From NCBI GenBank assembly GCA_002701385.1, contig NZVD01000007.1, positions 1-64,000 of the forward strand: a stretch of DNA of 64,000 nt, read 5' to 3'. Below the pieces are notes generated by a model, which saw only the letters and a program-made list of their open reading frames with translations, searched no databases and was not told the DNA's origin. The translations under genes were made by a program, and so were the position numbers. Shown here piece after piece: positions 55,669-64,000 of this stretch. The first letter of the stretch is position 1; each line of letters opens with the position of its first letter. Source of the stretch: Rhodopirellula sp. Its GTDB lineage: Bacteria; Planctomycetota; Planctomycetia; Pirellulales; Pirellulaceae.

Positions 55669-56701
55669 CGTTTGTCAGTTCATCTTCCTTGCTTGGGGTG
55701 ACTTCGACTAATTGTTGAATTACGTCATCTGAGGTAACGCCGTCACTTTCGGCTGCGAAGTTAACAACGATTCGGTGACGCAAGACTGGTTTGGCCAGTG
55801 CCTGAATGTCTTCAGTGGATACATGAGTTCTTCCATGTAACAAGGCGCGGGCTTTACCGCCTAAGATGAGGAATTGAACGGCACGAGGCCCAGCGCCCCA
55901 GGCGATACTGTCAGAGACGAATTCGGGAATCCCTGGATGTCCGATTCTGGTTTGGCGGACCAGCGATAGGGCATAGCGAATGACGTGATCACTTACGGGG
56001 ACTTCCCGAACCACTTGTTGTAGCGATACGATCTCTTCGGCAGTCAACACGGTCTCGACCTCGTTGGTGGTTGCCGTAGTGGTTTGCCGAGCAACCTCAA
56101 ATTCCTCATCGAAACTTGGGTAGTCCACGAAAATCTTAAACATAAAGCGGTCTTGTTGTGCTTCCGGTAAGGGGTACGTACCTTCCTGCTCGATCGGGTT
56201 CTGAGTTGCCAGAACAAAGAACGGGTCGGAGAGAGGGTGTCGGACTCGACCAACCGTGACTTGTTTTTCCTGCATGGCTTCGAGCAACGCAGCCTGTGTT
56301 TTGGGAGGCGTACGGTTGATTTCGTCAGCAAGGATCATGTTGCTGAAAATAGGCCCTTCCATAAATCGACGTTCACGCGCACCGGTCGTCTTGTTTTCTT
56401 CAAGAATTTCAGTACCTGTGATGTCCGCAGGCATCAGGTCGGGCGTGAATTGAATTCGATTGAATGACAGGTTCAATGTTTTAGCCAACGTGCTGACGAG
56501 TAACGTCTTGGCCAGCCCCGGGACACCTTCCAGTAAACAGTGTCCTTTGCTGAAAATCGAAATGAGGATTTCTTCGATGACGTCCTGCTGACCAATGATA
56601 ATTCGAGAGAGCTGATTGGTGATTTTCTCTCGTGCGTCGGCAAGTTGTTTGACCGCGTTTGAGTCCACTTGTGGGGGCGAATCGGTTCCATCGCTAGCCA
56701 T
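55637..56701 (-). CDS. moxR: MoxR-family AAA+ ATPase
   Basis: A 354-residue AAA+ ATPase of the MoxR family, a chaperone for metal-enzyme or membrane complex maturation. Walker A is EGVPGLAKT, Walker B LADEINR, sensor 1 ATQNP, and ARAL-type sensor 2 lies in the helical lid. The start has GGAAGGAT upstream. It is the first gene of the DUF58/BatA/VWA series. Which complex it matures is unknown. Confidence 0.95.
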   Translation of the reverse strand: MASDGTDSPPQVDSNAVKQLADAREKITNQLSRIIIGQQDVIEEILISIFSKGHCLLEGVPGLAKTLLVSTLAKTLNLSFNRIQFTPDLMPADITGTEILEENKTTGARERRFMEGPIFSNMILADEINRTPPKTQAALLEAMQEKQVTVGRVRHPLSDPFFVLATQNPIEQEGTYPLPEAQQDRFMFKIFVDYPSFDEEFEVARQTTTATTNEVETVLTAEEIVSLQQVVREVPVSDHVIRYALSLVRQTRIGHPGIPEFVSDSIAWGAGPRAVQFLILGGKARALLHGRTHVSTEDIQALAKPVLRHRIVVNFAAESDGVTSDDVIQQLVEVTPSKEDELTNDARFQKIFAS

Positions 56702-56999
56702 GGTTTCCGGTATCCTTCCAGTTGATTGATAAGTGCCCGCCGAATGATTGTTCGGCAGGTAAAGCCTCTAGTCTCTCTTGCAATGGACCAAGTCCTAAAA
56801 AGAGACTATTTAACATAATCTTTTTCATTGTGAATTGCGCTATGTCCAGCACGATAATTGTCAAATCTCAAGTGGAATTCGGACTTGTTTCCTGCCGGCG
56901 AGTTTGGCAGAGAGCGACTTGGACATACTGCAGAATTTAGATAGGCGAGCGACGCAGCCAACTTACGACTCAACACGTAAATTGAATCCTGACCGACGG
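56702..56999. other. Intergenic region before moxR
   Basis: About 298 bp. It holds the moxR promoter region. I see no clear terminator for the upstream beta-propeller gene and no small gene; nothing more can be stated. Confidence 0.3.
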
Positions 57000-59900
57000 T
57001 TAAGGTTTTGGCTTTTCCGGTGCTTCTTCCGGTTTTGGATCCGGCTTCTTCTCTTGCTTGGCAGGTTCCTTTTTCTCTTCTTGAGGTGCCGCTTCTTTTG
57101 GGATTTCCTTGGCCTGATTTTGCTGCTGAACCGCCTTGCCAACCTGTCCAAATGCTTCAAACAACCCTTTGGCAAATGCGTTTGCAGATCCAGTGGCACT
57201 CCCTGCTGCCTGAGCATGCATCCTCACAGGTGCGGCAGGCCAGGTTGATTGTTCGGTCAGAGTGAAATTGAAAATGTGATTCTTATCCACCACCACGGTC
57301 ACTTTTTTATTTGCAAGATCCGAAATGACGTTGAATACTCGGATATATCCGGGGATTTCACGAGGAGGCATCAACATGCGGCCATCTCTTTTGTCCATAC
57401 AGAATACTTCAGAGCGAATACTTCCGCTTGTTCGATTCTGAGTCGAAGTGGGGTTAAGCTGACGGATAAAGGCCATCACTGGTGAAGAGGAGGATTGCGA
57501 CATTGGTAATGCCCAGCCTTCTACAGCGGCAGGAGTTTGCCATAGAAACTCGCCGGTTCCAGCATCTAACGCGTAAATGTTCCCGTTGATAAGGTGAGTT
57601 TTCATGCCGATCGACGGAATCGTAATTCCTCGCAGGGTGGCGCTGCGATTAGGAATGACCAAAAACTGATCTGCATATGGAATGACATAAAGATTCGTCA
57701 TTTGAGGTTCTTCGGGCAGCGTTTGCTGCACTACGGGTTCACCTGTCAGCAAATCTCGGATTTCAAATTTTCCTGTCGGTTGCATGAGGGCTAAGCGTGA
57801 ACCCATCATTTGACCTCGCAAGCCGGTTATATATGTTTGTTGCCAAATCATCTCTCCGTTAGAGACGTCCTGGAGGCCGATCATGATGTCCGTCCCGGTG
57901 AGTTGATAGACGAGCGACTTGAATCCCTCAATTGGCCATCGCTCCGAACGGGTAATTCCTTCGATTTGCTGTACTTCGGAACCATCAATCAAACTGTATT
58001 CCGTGGCCACAACCGAATTCGGAGCAATGACGATAATGCGATTGCCCTGAGTGTAAATTTCGCTTCCTGTTTGAATGCCATTCCGAATCCAGATGGTTTC
58101 CCCGGTGATGGGGTCGACGCAATTCAGGTCACCCTGTTGTTGGTAGACAATCCCATTGAGATTGATGTCTCCGGATAACCCCAATTTGTTTCCGCTGGAA
58201 TCGACTGCGTTGTAACGACGAGTTCCCCAGGGGGTGGTTGTCACTCGTGAACGTAGTGGAATGGAAACCGAGCTATTGGTGTTAACCGGTAAGATTGGTT
58301 TACGCCATAAAATTGCTTCGTTAGGGTCATTACTTTCGTTTAGCAAGTCAATCGCCAATACTTCGCGGCCGATAAAGGTGAACATGTAATGGCCGTAGAT
58401 TTTTGCATAGGCTACGGTGTACTGCGTTCCAAAGACTTGACGCCCGGTGTTGAGTGAAACTTCTTGAACGATCTTTCCGGTGGCCGAACGAATGGCGATC
58501 GCATTTTTCTGCTGGTCGTATCCAACCGAATACCCAGTCGGCCATGGGCCGCGGATCTCCTTGATCGGAATGTTGTAGATTCGTTGGTAGCTTGGAAATT
58601 GTCCTTCGGTATCTTTCGTTCTTTCAACACTTGTAAAACCGTGAGGCCAGGCGTTCGTTGAGTTAGTAATGTTCTGAAAGTGTTCCGCCTTTAAACGATT
58701 GGCTGCAAATTCACTCCCGGTCATTTCGCCGTCTACCGGGACATCAGCCCAGCGTGATTGTAGCTCCATGTAATAATCATGTGATTCGGGATAACGCTCG
58801 ACATTTTCATATAGTTTGGCCAGTTCCACATGACAGCGACGCTGAATGGTCTCGTCGGTGGATTCGAGCTGAAGTGACACTAGCAATAACTCAGCTTCCA
58901 CCGTTTCTTGAATGAAACTGGATTCTGAATCCACTAAGGTGCTGGCTAGTTCTATTCTCGCAGTGTCCGCCAGCGTATGTGTGCCGAAGAAGCGTGTGAA
59001 GTCGCGGAGACGATTGGCGTCCTGATCCTGAATGGCTTCATCGAGATATTTGGAAATGCGAGTTTCAATTTCTGATCGCTGTTGATCGTTGCTGGCAACT
59101 AGTAGCGAACGCAGTTGACCTTGAACCCAACGGTCGGTACGAACGTGTACTCCCTGTATAGTTAGCTTCAAGGCTTCATTGACATTCGCCCCAGCCTCTT
59201 CCGATTGACGTGTATGGTCGATCAGTTGCAAATAGGTGTCAAACGCTGCGATCAGTTCTCCGTTGGTTCGTTGCCCGATCGCCTTGGTTTGAAGCAAACT
59301 GTCAATCTGTTGCCTAGTCAATGGCATACTTTCCAGTTCAGCAATCAGATTCTGGTAGCTTGTGTAGTCCTGCTCGAGCAATCGCAGCATGGTACGAATG
59401 AGTAATTGCCCAATGGAAAGGTCATCAGGAGCGAGCTCGACGGAACGTCGAAGTGTCAGGAGTGCACCGTCGTAGTCACCCTCCTGAAGTTTGAGTTCAG
59501 ATTGGCGGGACAAGGCCCAGATGTCGTCAGCATCTTCTTCCAGTCGCTGGGCAACTTGTTTTTTAAGAGGCTCAAGTTGGTAGTACACCGCAACAGCGTC
59601 CGGTGTTTGGGATATTACCTGCTCCTGAAAACAAACCAAGTTTCCGAAAGATTCATTGAGTTCAATTGTCTTGAGAGGCTTGCCAGATTCGATTTCGACT
59701 TGAATCAGTTGCTTATTTGACGTGGGGATGAAGTAGGTGTCCTCCGATCGGAATCCTCGCCCGTTTACTACTCCTCGTTCCAAAACCAGATCTTCTTCCC
59801 AAACGGGCTCTCCCGTTTCCACCGAAATGGACGAGATCTTGGATTGTCCTACGATTAAGGCTAGATTGTCTACAACACATCCGATGTATAGGTCACCGGT

Positions 59901-61868
59901 ACGGGGTACGGGCTTCCAGCGAGGTTTACCAGTCAGTAAGTCAAGACAGATAAGGTTACTGTTTTCGGTAGGAGTCGCAACAACGGTCCCATTGGCAATC
60001 GTAATGGTCGAATCGATCCATTCTTGCTTCTTTCCGCTGCCGTTGTTATACGGGATGCCGTTAAATTGCCGGGCTTGTGTGAGATTGCGATTCGCGTAAG
60101 TGTAACCCCAAAGCAGAGTTCTGGATGAGATGTCAACTGCCACAAGTGCACCAGCCGAAGTCGGACAAACCAGCACTCCGTCGGCAAATGAGGGTGAAGC
60201 ACTCGAGAGTCGTCGATTGGAATCCAGAGTGATCTTGCGGTTGTCTACATGGGCAAGTTGCTGCTGCCATTCGAGCTGACCGGTCATTGCATCGAGGACT
60301 AATAGTCGAATTTCACCGTTCTTTTCACCAATCGCATAGAGTTTTTCGTAGAGAGGTAACGGAGGACCTAGGAAGAAAATACCGGCTAAGTCTGCAGAAT
60401 CTTCACCGGTTTCTCCGCCCACAATCCAATTTAAGCTCCCTTCACTTTCGATATCCAGCGAAATGAGCTTATTGGTCGATCTTGGTCCACCGGCATTGGA
60501 CGTTCTTGGATTAAAAACGAAACTCCGGCTGTTGGTTTGCTTGACGATCTCCAGATCCCACAGGGCAAAAACCTGTTTCCCATCACTGCAAACTTGTCCA
60601 AACGCATGGTCCTGCATCAATCGCTGACGTAGCTCGTTCTTACGGCTGACATCTGCAGTACCTGCATTCTGTGTAGAGGTCTCCAGCAAACTGTCTTCAT
60701 CTTCAGTTTCAAACCAAGGGAATTCCCATTTCCGTTTCCCCGTTTCAAAGTCTATCGCGATCACACGAGAAGGACTACGCGTTATAACGGTGTTGCCCAC
60801 AACCAAGGGTTGAACCGAGGAGATGGCATGTCGTTGCTGTAACTGTTGAGATTGAATGAGAGACTTTAAATGGCCTTCGTCGATCCGATCAGCACCAGTT
60901 GGAACTCTCCATCGTATTGACGGTAAAGGAACGCCACCCTGACTGATAGCATTTCGGTCTGGTGAACCGCGGAATAAGACCCATTCGATGTTGTCGTGGA
61001 TCGAATGGACCTCTCCCTTGCCTGCCAGTCGATTTAGCCAATCAATTGGGTTTTCCTCCGAGTTAAAAATCTCACGTCGCTCACCACCGATTTCAAAGGT
61101 GGCACCAGGTAATCCATTTTTTAGCTCCAATAGAGTTTCTGAAGCTTTATTGGGAAGCTGGGCATGGAGCCAACACGTGGCTAATACGAGTGAGAGTTCG
61201 GGGTCATATTTTTTGCGAGCCCCAGGCGTATTGTGTACTCGTTGAAAATTAAGAGCTGCCGCTAGTGGATGGCCATTGTCCAGATCGCGATAGGCTAGCA
61301 AGATGGCGGATTCATACCCGGATTCAGTGTGGAAGTACTTCCGGGTTACTTCTGTTAGTCCAGAGATATTCCCTGAAGAAAGTGAAGCATTGAGGATTTG
61401 CTTGGCTTCTGTCCCATATTGAAGTTCGTAAATCTCCAATGCCTGAGGAGGTAAAGAGCCGAGTAGTCGTTGAGCTTCCCCTTTCAGGCTTACAAACGTT
61501 CCTGGGGACTCTTCCAACTCCACAAAATAGTCCTGATTTTCATCGGTGCCTTCTTGGTTTGCATTGGAATCTGCATTAGGAGCGACCTCTTCCTCAAAGG
61601 AATGGGTAAGGATGGTACCCAGATGGGAGACCGCATCTCCAAATTGCTCTTCCTCTACAGCACGCTTTGCCCGACTCAGATGTTGCTTTACGACGCGAGG
61701 TGCAGGCAAAAAGACATTGGTGGTGGGTTCCTGTGCTGTCAATTCCAAGGAATTGGAGTAACCGAATGCCAATACCGTCAGCATGACTAGGAGAAGACGC
61801 AGCAACGATGTGGCTTCGTTTACGTTACGAAACACAGTTATAAAGGTTGGTTTTGAAGGTTTTTTCAT
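57000..61868 (-). CDS. Very large secreted PQQ-like beta-propeller protein
   Basis: A 1622-residue protein starting MKKPSKPTFITV, with an N-terminal hydrophobic segment at about 22-40 as signal. Two sets of PQQ/BamB-like propeller blades are recognised (for example VIAIDFETGKRKWEF, LLVLDAMTGQLEWQQ, LICLDLLTGKPRWKP, then CVDPITGETIWI). TPR-like helices lie between (EGDYDGALLTLRRSVELAP). A Lys/Glu/Pro-rich tail ends the protein (QEEKKEPAKQEKKPD). There is no catalytic motif. The ATG at 61868 is preferred over 62000. It is 298 bp upstream of moxR; it may act as periplasmic scaffold or sensor. Confidence 0.85.
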   Translation of the reverse strand: MKKPSKPTFITVFRNVNEATSLLRLLLVMLTVLAFGYSNSLELTAQEPTTNVFLPAPRVVKQHLSRAKRAVEEEQFGDAVSHLGTILTHSFEEEVAPNADSNANQEGTDENQDYFVELEESPGTFVSLKGEAQRLLGSLPPQALEIYELQYGTEAKQILNASLSSGNISGLTEVTRKYFHTESGYESAILLAYRDLDNGHPLAAALNFQRVHNTPGARKKYDPELSLVLATCWLHAQLPNKASETLLELKNGLPGATFEIGGERREIFNSEENPIDWLNRLAGKGEVHSIHDNIEWVLFRGSPDRNAISQGGVPLPSIRWRVPTGADRIDEGHLKSLIQSQQLQQRHAISSVQPLVVGNTVITRSPSRVIAIDFETGKRKWEFPWFETEDEDSLLETSTQNAGTADVSRKNELRQRLMQDHAFGQVCSDGKQVFALWDLEIVKQTNSRSFVFNPRTSNAGGPRSTNKLISLDIESEGSLNWIVGGETGEDSADLAGIFFLGPPLPLYEKLYAIGEKNGEIRLLVLDAMTGQLEWQQQLAHVDNRKITLDSNRRLSSASPSFADGVLVCPTSAGALVAVDISSRTLLWGYTYANRNLTQARQFNGIPYNNGSGKKQEWIDSTITIANGTVVATPTENSNLICLDLLTGKPRWKPVPRTGDLYIGCVVDNLALIVGQSKISSISVETGEPVWEEDLVLERGVVNGRGFRSEDTYFIPTSNKQLIQVEIESGKPLKTIELNESFGNLVCFQEQVISQTPDAVAVYYQLEPLKKQVAQRLEEDADDIWALSRQSELKLQEGDYDGALLTLRRSVELAPDDLSIGQLLIRTMLRLLEQDYTSYQNLIAELESMPLTRQQIDSLLQTKAIGQRTNGELIAAFDTYLQLIDHTRQSEEAGANVNEALKLTIQGVHVRTDRWVQGQLRSLLVASNDQQRSEIETRISKYLDEAIQDQDANRLRDFTRFFGTHTLADTARIELASTLVDSESSFIQETVEAELLLVSLQLESTDETIQRRCHVELAKLYENVERYPESHDYYMELQSRWADVPVDGEMTGSEFAANRLKAEHFQNITNSTNAWPHGFTSVERTKDTEGQFPSYQRIYNIPIKEIRGPWPTGYSVGYDQQKNAIAIRSATGKIVQEVSLNTGRQVFGTQYTVAYAKIYGHYMFTFIGREVLAIDLLNESNDPNEAILWRKPILPVNTNSSVSIPLRSRVTTTPWGTRRYNAVDSSGNKLGLSGDINLNGIVYQQQGDLNCVDPITGETIWIRNGIQTGSEIYTQGNRIIVIAPNSVVATEYSLIDGSEVQQIEGITRSERWPIEGFKSLVYQLTGTDIMIGLQDVSNGEMIWQQTYITGLRGQMMGSRLALMQPTGKFEIRDLLTGEPVVQQTLPEEPQMTNLYVIPYADQFLVIPNRSATLRGITIPSIGMKTHLINGNIYALDAGTGEFLWQTPAAVEGWALPMSQSSSSPVMAFIRQLNPTSTQNRTSGSIRSEVFCMDKRDGRMLMPPREIPGYIRVFNVISDLANKKVTVVVDKNHIFNFTLTEQSTWPAAPVRMHAQAAGSATGSANAFAKGLFEAFGQVGKAVQQQNQAKEIPKEAAPQEEKKEPAKQEKKPDPKPEEAPEKPKP

Positions 61869-62494
61869 CCTGAAAACCTTGGAAATAGAAGTTTTTTTAA
61901 AAGAATAAAATCCCTCAAAAAGTACCTGATTTCGACGAATCCAGACTCTCAATGGGACGTTTACTCCGAATAGTGGCGGAGATACCGTCATTGTACGCAT
62001 TTTCGATTTAAAAATCTCGTATTCGTGGGTCTCGAAGGGAGGAATTCGGGATGCGGCTGCCCATTACTTGCTTTTCAATGAGCATGATCAACGCTTATAA
62101 CGTTAATTAAACCCCTTGTTTTATAGTGTTTTAGTAGGGTTTAGTAGGTGAGTGACACCCACTCGATGAATTGGCTCTCATTGAAAATCGAATATTGGCA
62201 CAATCTAACGGTGAGCTCTTTTTATGGGTGCTCCGGAGGTCTAGAAGCTGTTTTTAGAGGAATTTCGGCGGTATTTGAGGGGGTTTTCGAATGAACAGAG
62301 AAGGAGAACGGTCTTGTTGTCCGACAAGACCATAAAGAGAGAGGCTGGATTAGTTTTTCAGGTTTTATTGCCTTTACTATTGCATTTATCGTGCAAAACC
62401 GGCCTAATTACCCGCAGGTTGAAAAAATTAACAGATAGAAAACGTCGTCACACGACTCAATTTCATCGTATTTCCTTACAAGGAGGACAGATAA
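61869..62494. other. Divergent intergenic region before HU gene
   Basis: About 625 bp, holding the promoters of the beta-propeller gene and of HU. A direct repeat of TAGTAGG occurs near 62131-62147. A strong Shine-Dalgarno AAGGAGG lies at 62480-62486. A plus-strand frame at 62275-62502 overlaps it and is not believed. Confidence 0.4.
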
Positions 62495-62812
62495 ATGGCT
62501 AAAGCCCCAACCAAAACTCAGGTATTGAATACTGTTGCTGACTCGTCCGGTGTCGGTAAGAAAGAAGTAACGGCAGTGTTAGACGCACTTGCAGGAATGA
62601 TCGGTGACACAATCAGCGATGGTGAAACCCCGTTTACAATTCCAGGTCTATGTAAGATTGTTGTTCAGCATAAAGAAGCAAAGCCTGAACGCCCTGGTAC
62701 CAACCCATTTACTGGTGAGCCTACTATCTTCAAAGCTCAGCCAGCAAAGAACGTTGTTAAAATTCGTCCTTTGAAAGGTCTGAAAGACATGGTTGGCCAA
62801 CCTGGCGCATAA
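62495..62812 (+). CDS. HU-family DNA-binding protein
   Basis: A 105-residue histone-like protein. The helical dimerisation part (TKTQVLNTVADSSGVGKKEV) and the following TIPGLCKIVVQH beta region match HU; the arm tip reads TNPFTGE instead of the usual RNPxTG. The C-terminal KIRPLKGLKDMV is typical. It is slightly longer than the usual 90 residues. A perfect AAGGAGG Shine-Dalgarno and an intrinsic terminator mark a well-expressed single gene. It should bend or bridge DNA. Confidence 0.93.
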   Translation: MAKAPTKTQVLNTVADSSGVGKKEVTAVLDALAGMIGDTISDGETPFTIPGLCKIVVQHKEAKPERPGTNPFTGEPTIFKAQPAKNVVKIRPLKGLKDMVGQPGA

Positions 62813-62854
62813 CCATTACCTAGCTCCTAAGCTTAGGTACATAATTTAGAAAAG

Positions 62855-62884
62855 CGGCGTTCTCGAAAGAACGCCGTTTTTTTT
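62855..62884 (+). terminator. Intrinsic terminator of the HU gene
   Basis: Perfect 9-bp stem CGGCGTTCT (62855-62863), CGAA loop, AGAACGCCG (62868-62876), and eight T (62877-62884). Confidence 0.96.
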
Positions 62885-62960
62885 ATGTTGGCAACAACCA
62901 AATCACTTATTTTGCATAACATCTGCATCAGTTGCTTACAGGCCAGCTAAACTAATTCGT

Positions 62961-64000
62961 ATGACTCCTCATCAGATACTCGTAGGCCTTTTAATACTTT
63001 ACCCCGCCCTAGCCTGGTGGCTTTTTCGGGTTTTGTGGGTGTCCGAAAACCGCCTGCGGGCAATTCTTCTCAAGCTGAGTTTGCTAGTGGGCTCGTCTCT
63101 ATACTTGTTCGGAGCTTTGGAATACTACTTTATGCACTCGGTTGCAATCTCTGATGGATTTGGGCAGACCTTAATGCACCGTAATTGGATCAATAAATAC
63201 GGTGATCGCCCTAAAAACTCATTTGGCTTACGGGATGCCGAACCGGTTATGGGGGACAAGCCGACGCTTTACGTAGTCGGGGATAGTTTTACAGCTGGAC
63301 ACGGTATTGATGATCATCGAGACCGTTACGCCAATTTGCTGGAGAACCATCTTGCTGGAGAATGGGACTTGATGTTATTAGCCAAAGGGGGCTGGGGTAC
63401 GGAGAAACAGTTGGAAGTGTATTCCGAATGGTCCAATTTGAGAGAAGATCGAGAAGGTGTCATCGTTTGGCAGTATTACATTAATGACATTGATCATTCT
63501 GGCATCGCCACCGGACTGACTCGTCCTTCGATTCATTTTGGAGCCCCTCGGCTGCTCAAGCCGGTCGTCGATAATTACCATCTTGCTAACTTCCTTTATT
63601 GGGGAGTCTTTCGGGCTATCTACGCACAGCAGCTGGGTGAACAGTATCTGTCCTACCTGACAAATTGTTACGAGAATCAGGAATCATGGGATCACCATCA
63701 GCAGCAATTACAGCGAGTAGCAGACTTGCGACAGCGGTCCGAGTTAACCACGGTTGAAGAGATCCCTCCTGAACGTAAGTTGATTGTCGTGGTTTACCCG
63801 AATTTAAAAGACATCGAGGGTACACGCAAAATGTCTGAAAAGGTAGTTAGTTTTTTCAGAACCAGAGATGTCGATGTTGTGGATATGGCCGAGTTGCTTG
63901 CAGACTATGAATCAGATGAGATAACCGTCAATGCACTCGATGGGCACGCTAACGAAATGGTCAATCGATTATTGGCAGACCACTTGTACCAACACTTTTT
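62961..64000 (+). CDS. Membrane-anchored SGNH/GDSL-type hydrolase (3' truncated by window edge)
   Basis: The frame is open from ATG 62961 to the end of the window (346 codons), with no stop. Two membrane segments (about 4-24 and 34-57) precede an SGNH hydrolase domain. Block I is VVGDSFTAGHG with the nucleophile Ser. The Asp-His pair appears to be LDGHANEMVN near the end. Such esterases modify or deacetylate surface polysaccharides or lipids. Substrate unknown; the C-terminal end is missing. Confidence 0.8.
   Translation, partial: MTPHQILVGLLILYPALAWWLFRVLWVSENRLRAILLKLSLLVGSSLYLFGALEYYFMHSVAISDGFGQTLMHRNWINKYGDRPKNSFGLRDAEPVMGDKPTLYVVGDSFTAGHGIDDHRDRYANLLENHLAGEWDLMLLAKGGWGTEKQLEVYSEWSNLREDREGVIVWQYYINDIDHSGIATGLTRPSIHFGAPRLLKPVVDNYHLANFLYWGVFRAIYAQQLGEQYLSYLTNCYENQESWDHHQQQLQRVADLRQRSELTTVEEIPPERKLIVVVYPNLKDIEGTRKMSEKVVSFFRTRDVDVVDMAELLADYESDEITVNALDGHANEMVNRLLADHLYQHF

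Noticed and set aside
62180..62230. Possible sigma54 promoter (TTGGCACA) upstream of HU
   Set aside because: The -12 part of the consensus (TTGC at the right spacing) is absent.
62275..62502. 75-residue plus-strand frame before HU
   Set aside because: It overlaps the HU Shine-Dalgarno and start, is basic and random-looking, and has no ribosome-binding site of its own.

Overview
The window most likely comes from a planctomycete (phylum Planctomycetota) chromosome. The evidence is indirect but consistent: a DUF1598-type secreted protein, a long MoxR/DUF58/BatA/VWA membrane operon with very large Gln- and Pro-rich secreted partners, an FHA-sigma54 regulator, an atypical Ser/Thr kinase, and genes resembling the methanofuran biosynthesis set. 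Base composition looks roughly balanced by eye. I see no insertion sequence, prophage, CRISPR array or rRNA; the region reads as stable core chromosome. Genus cannot be fixed from the sequence.

Layout. 1-0.3 kb: start of a truncated gene on the minus strand. 0.76 kb: tRNA-Cys with its own terminator. 0.9-7.9 kb (+): carbohydrate block with a secreted GH16 glucanase, NagA, a pyrophosphate-type phosphofructokinase, a HAD phosphatase, 6-phosphogluconate dehydrogenase and an SDR oxidoreductase. 7.9-9.9 kb (-): rmlA-rmlB for dTDP-sugars. 10-14 kb: tRNA modification, with two dihydrouridine synthases around queG and a small lipoprotein. 14.2-17.5 kb: a polysaccharide-deacetylase-like protein and a Na+/amino-acid symporter with an unusual extracytoplasmic extension. 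17.8-23.6 kb (+): a SUF iron-sulfur operon (sufR, an embedded nuoB, sufC, sufB, sufD, a Rieske ferredoxin, sufT). 23.7-26.3 kb: three genes matching MfnD, MfnE and MfnF of methanofuran synthesis. 26.4-37.8 kb: assorted genes (DUF1598 protein, FHA-GAF-sigma54 activator plus glycosyltransferase, kinase, 2-hydroxyacid dehydrogenase, DoxX, Tat-exported Gfo/Idh, sugar-phosphate isomerase). 37.9-62 kb (-): a long series of envelope genes. In transcription order these are a 1.6k-residue beta-propeller protein; MoxR, DUF58, BatA/VWA, VWA/GATase-like and an 858-aa membrane protein; two Gln-rich secreted proteins; an NPCBM protein; an HtrA protease; and two HtrA-like proteins that have lost the catalytic triad. 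62.5-64 kb (+): an HU-family protein and a truncated membrane-anchored SGNH hydrolase.

How they work together. SufR probably senses cluster status and controls SufBCD, and the same transcription unit carries an Fe-S client (NuoB), a Rieske protein and SufT. The Mfn trio directly downstream points to a methanofuran-like C1 carrier, as used by the tetrahydromethanopterin-linked formaldehyde pathway known in methylotrophs and planctomycetes. The MoxR/VWA block looks like a chaperone-type system acting on membrane or periplasmic complexes, and the active HtrA with two pseudoprotease paralogues suggests periplasmic quality control or scaffolding. The most novel-looking signals are the pseudoprotease operon, including a protein in which both the protease and the alpha/beta-hydrolase nucleophile are gone, and the methanofuran-type genes behind the suf operon.
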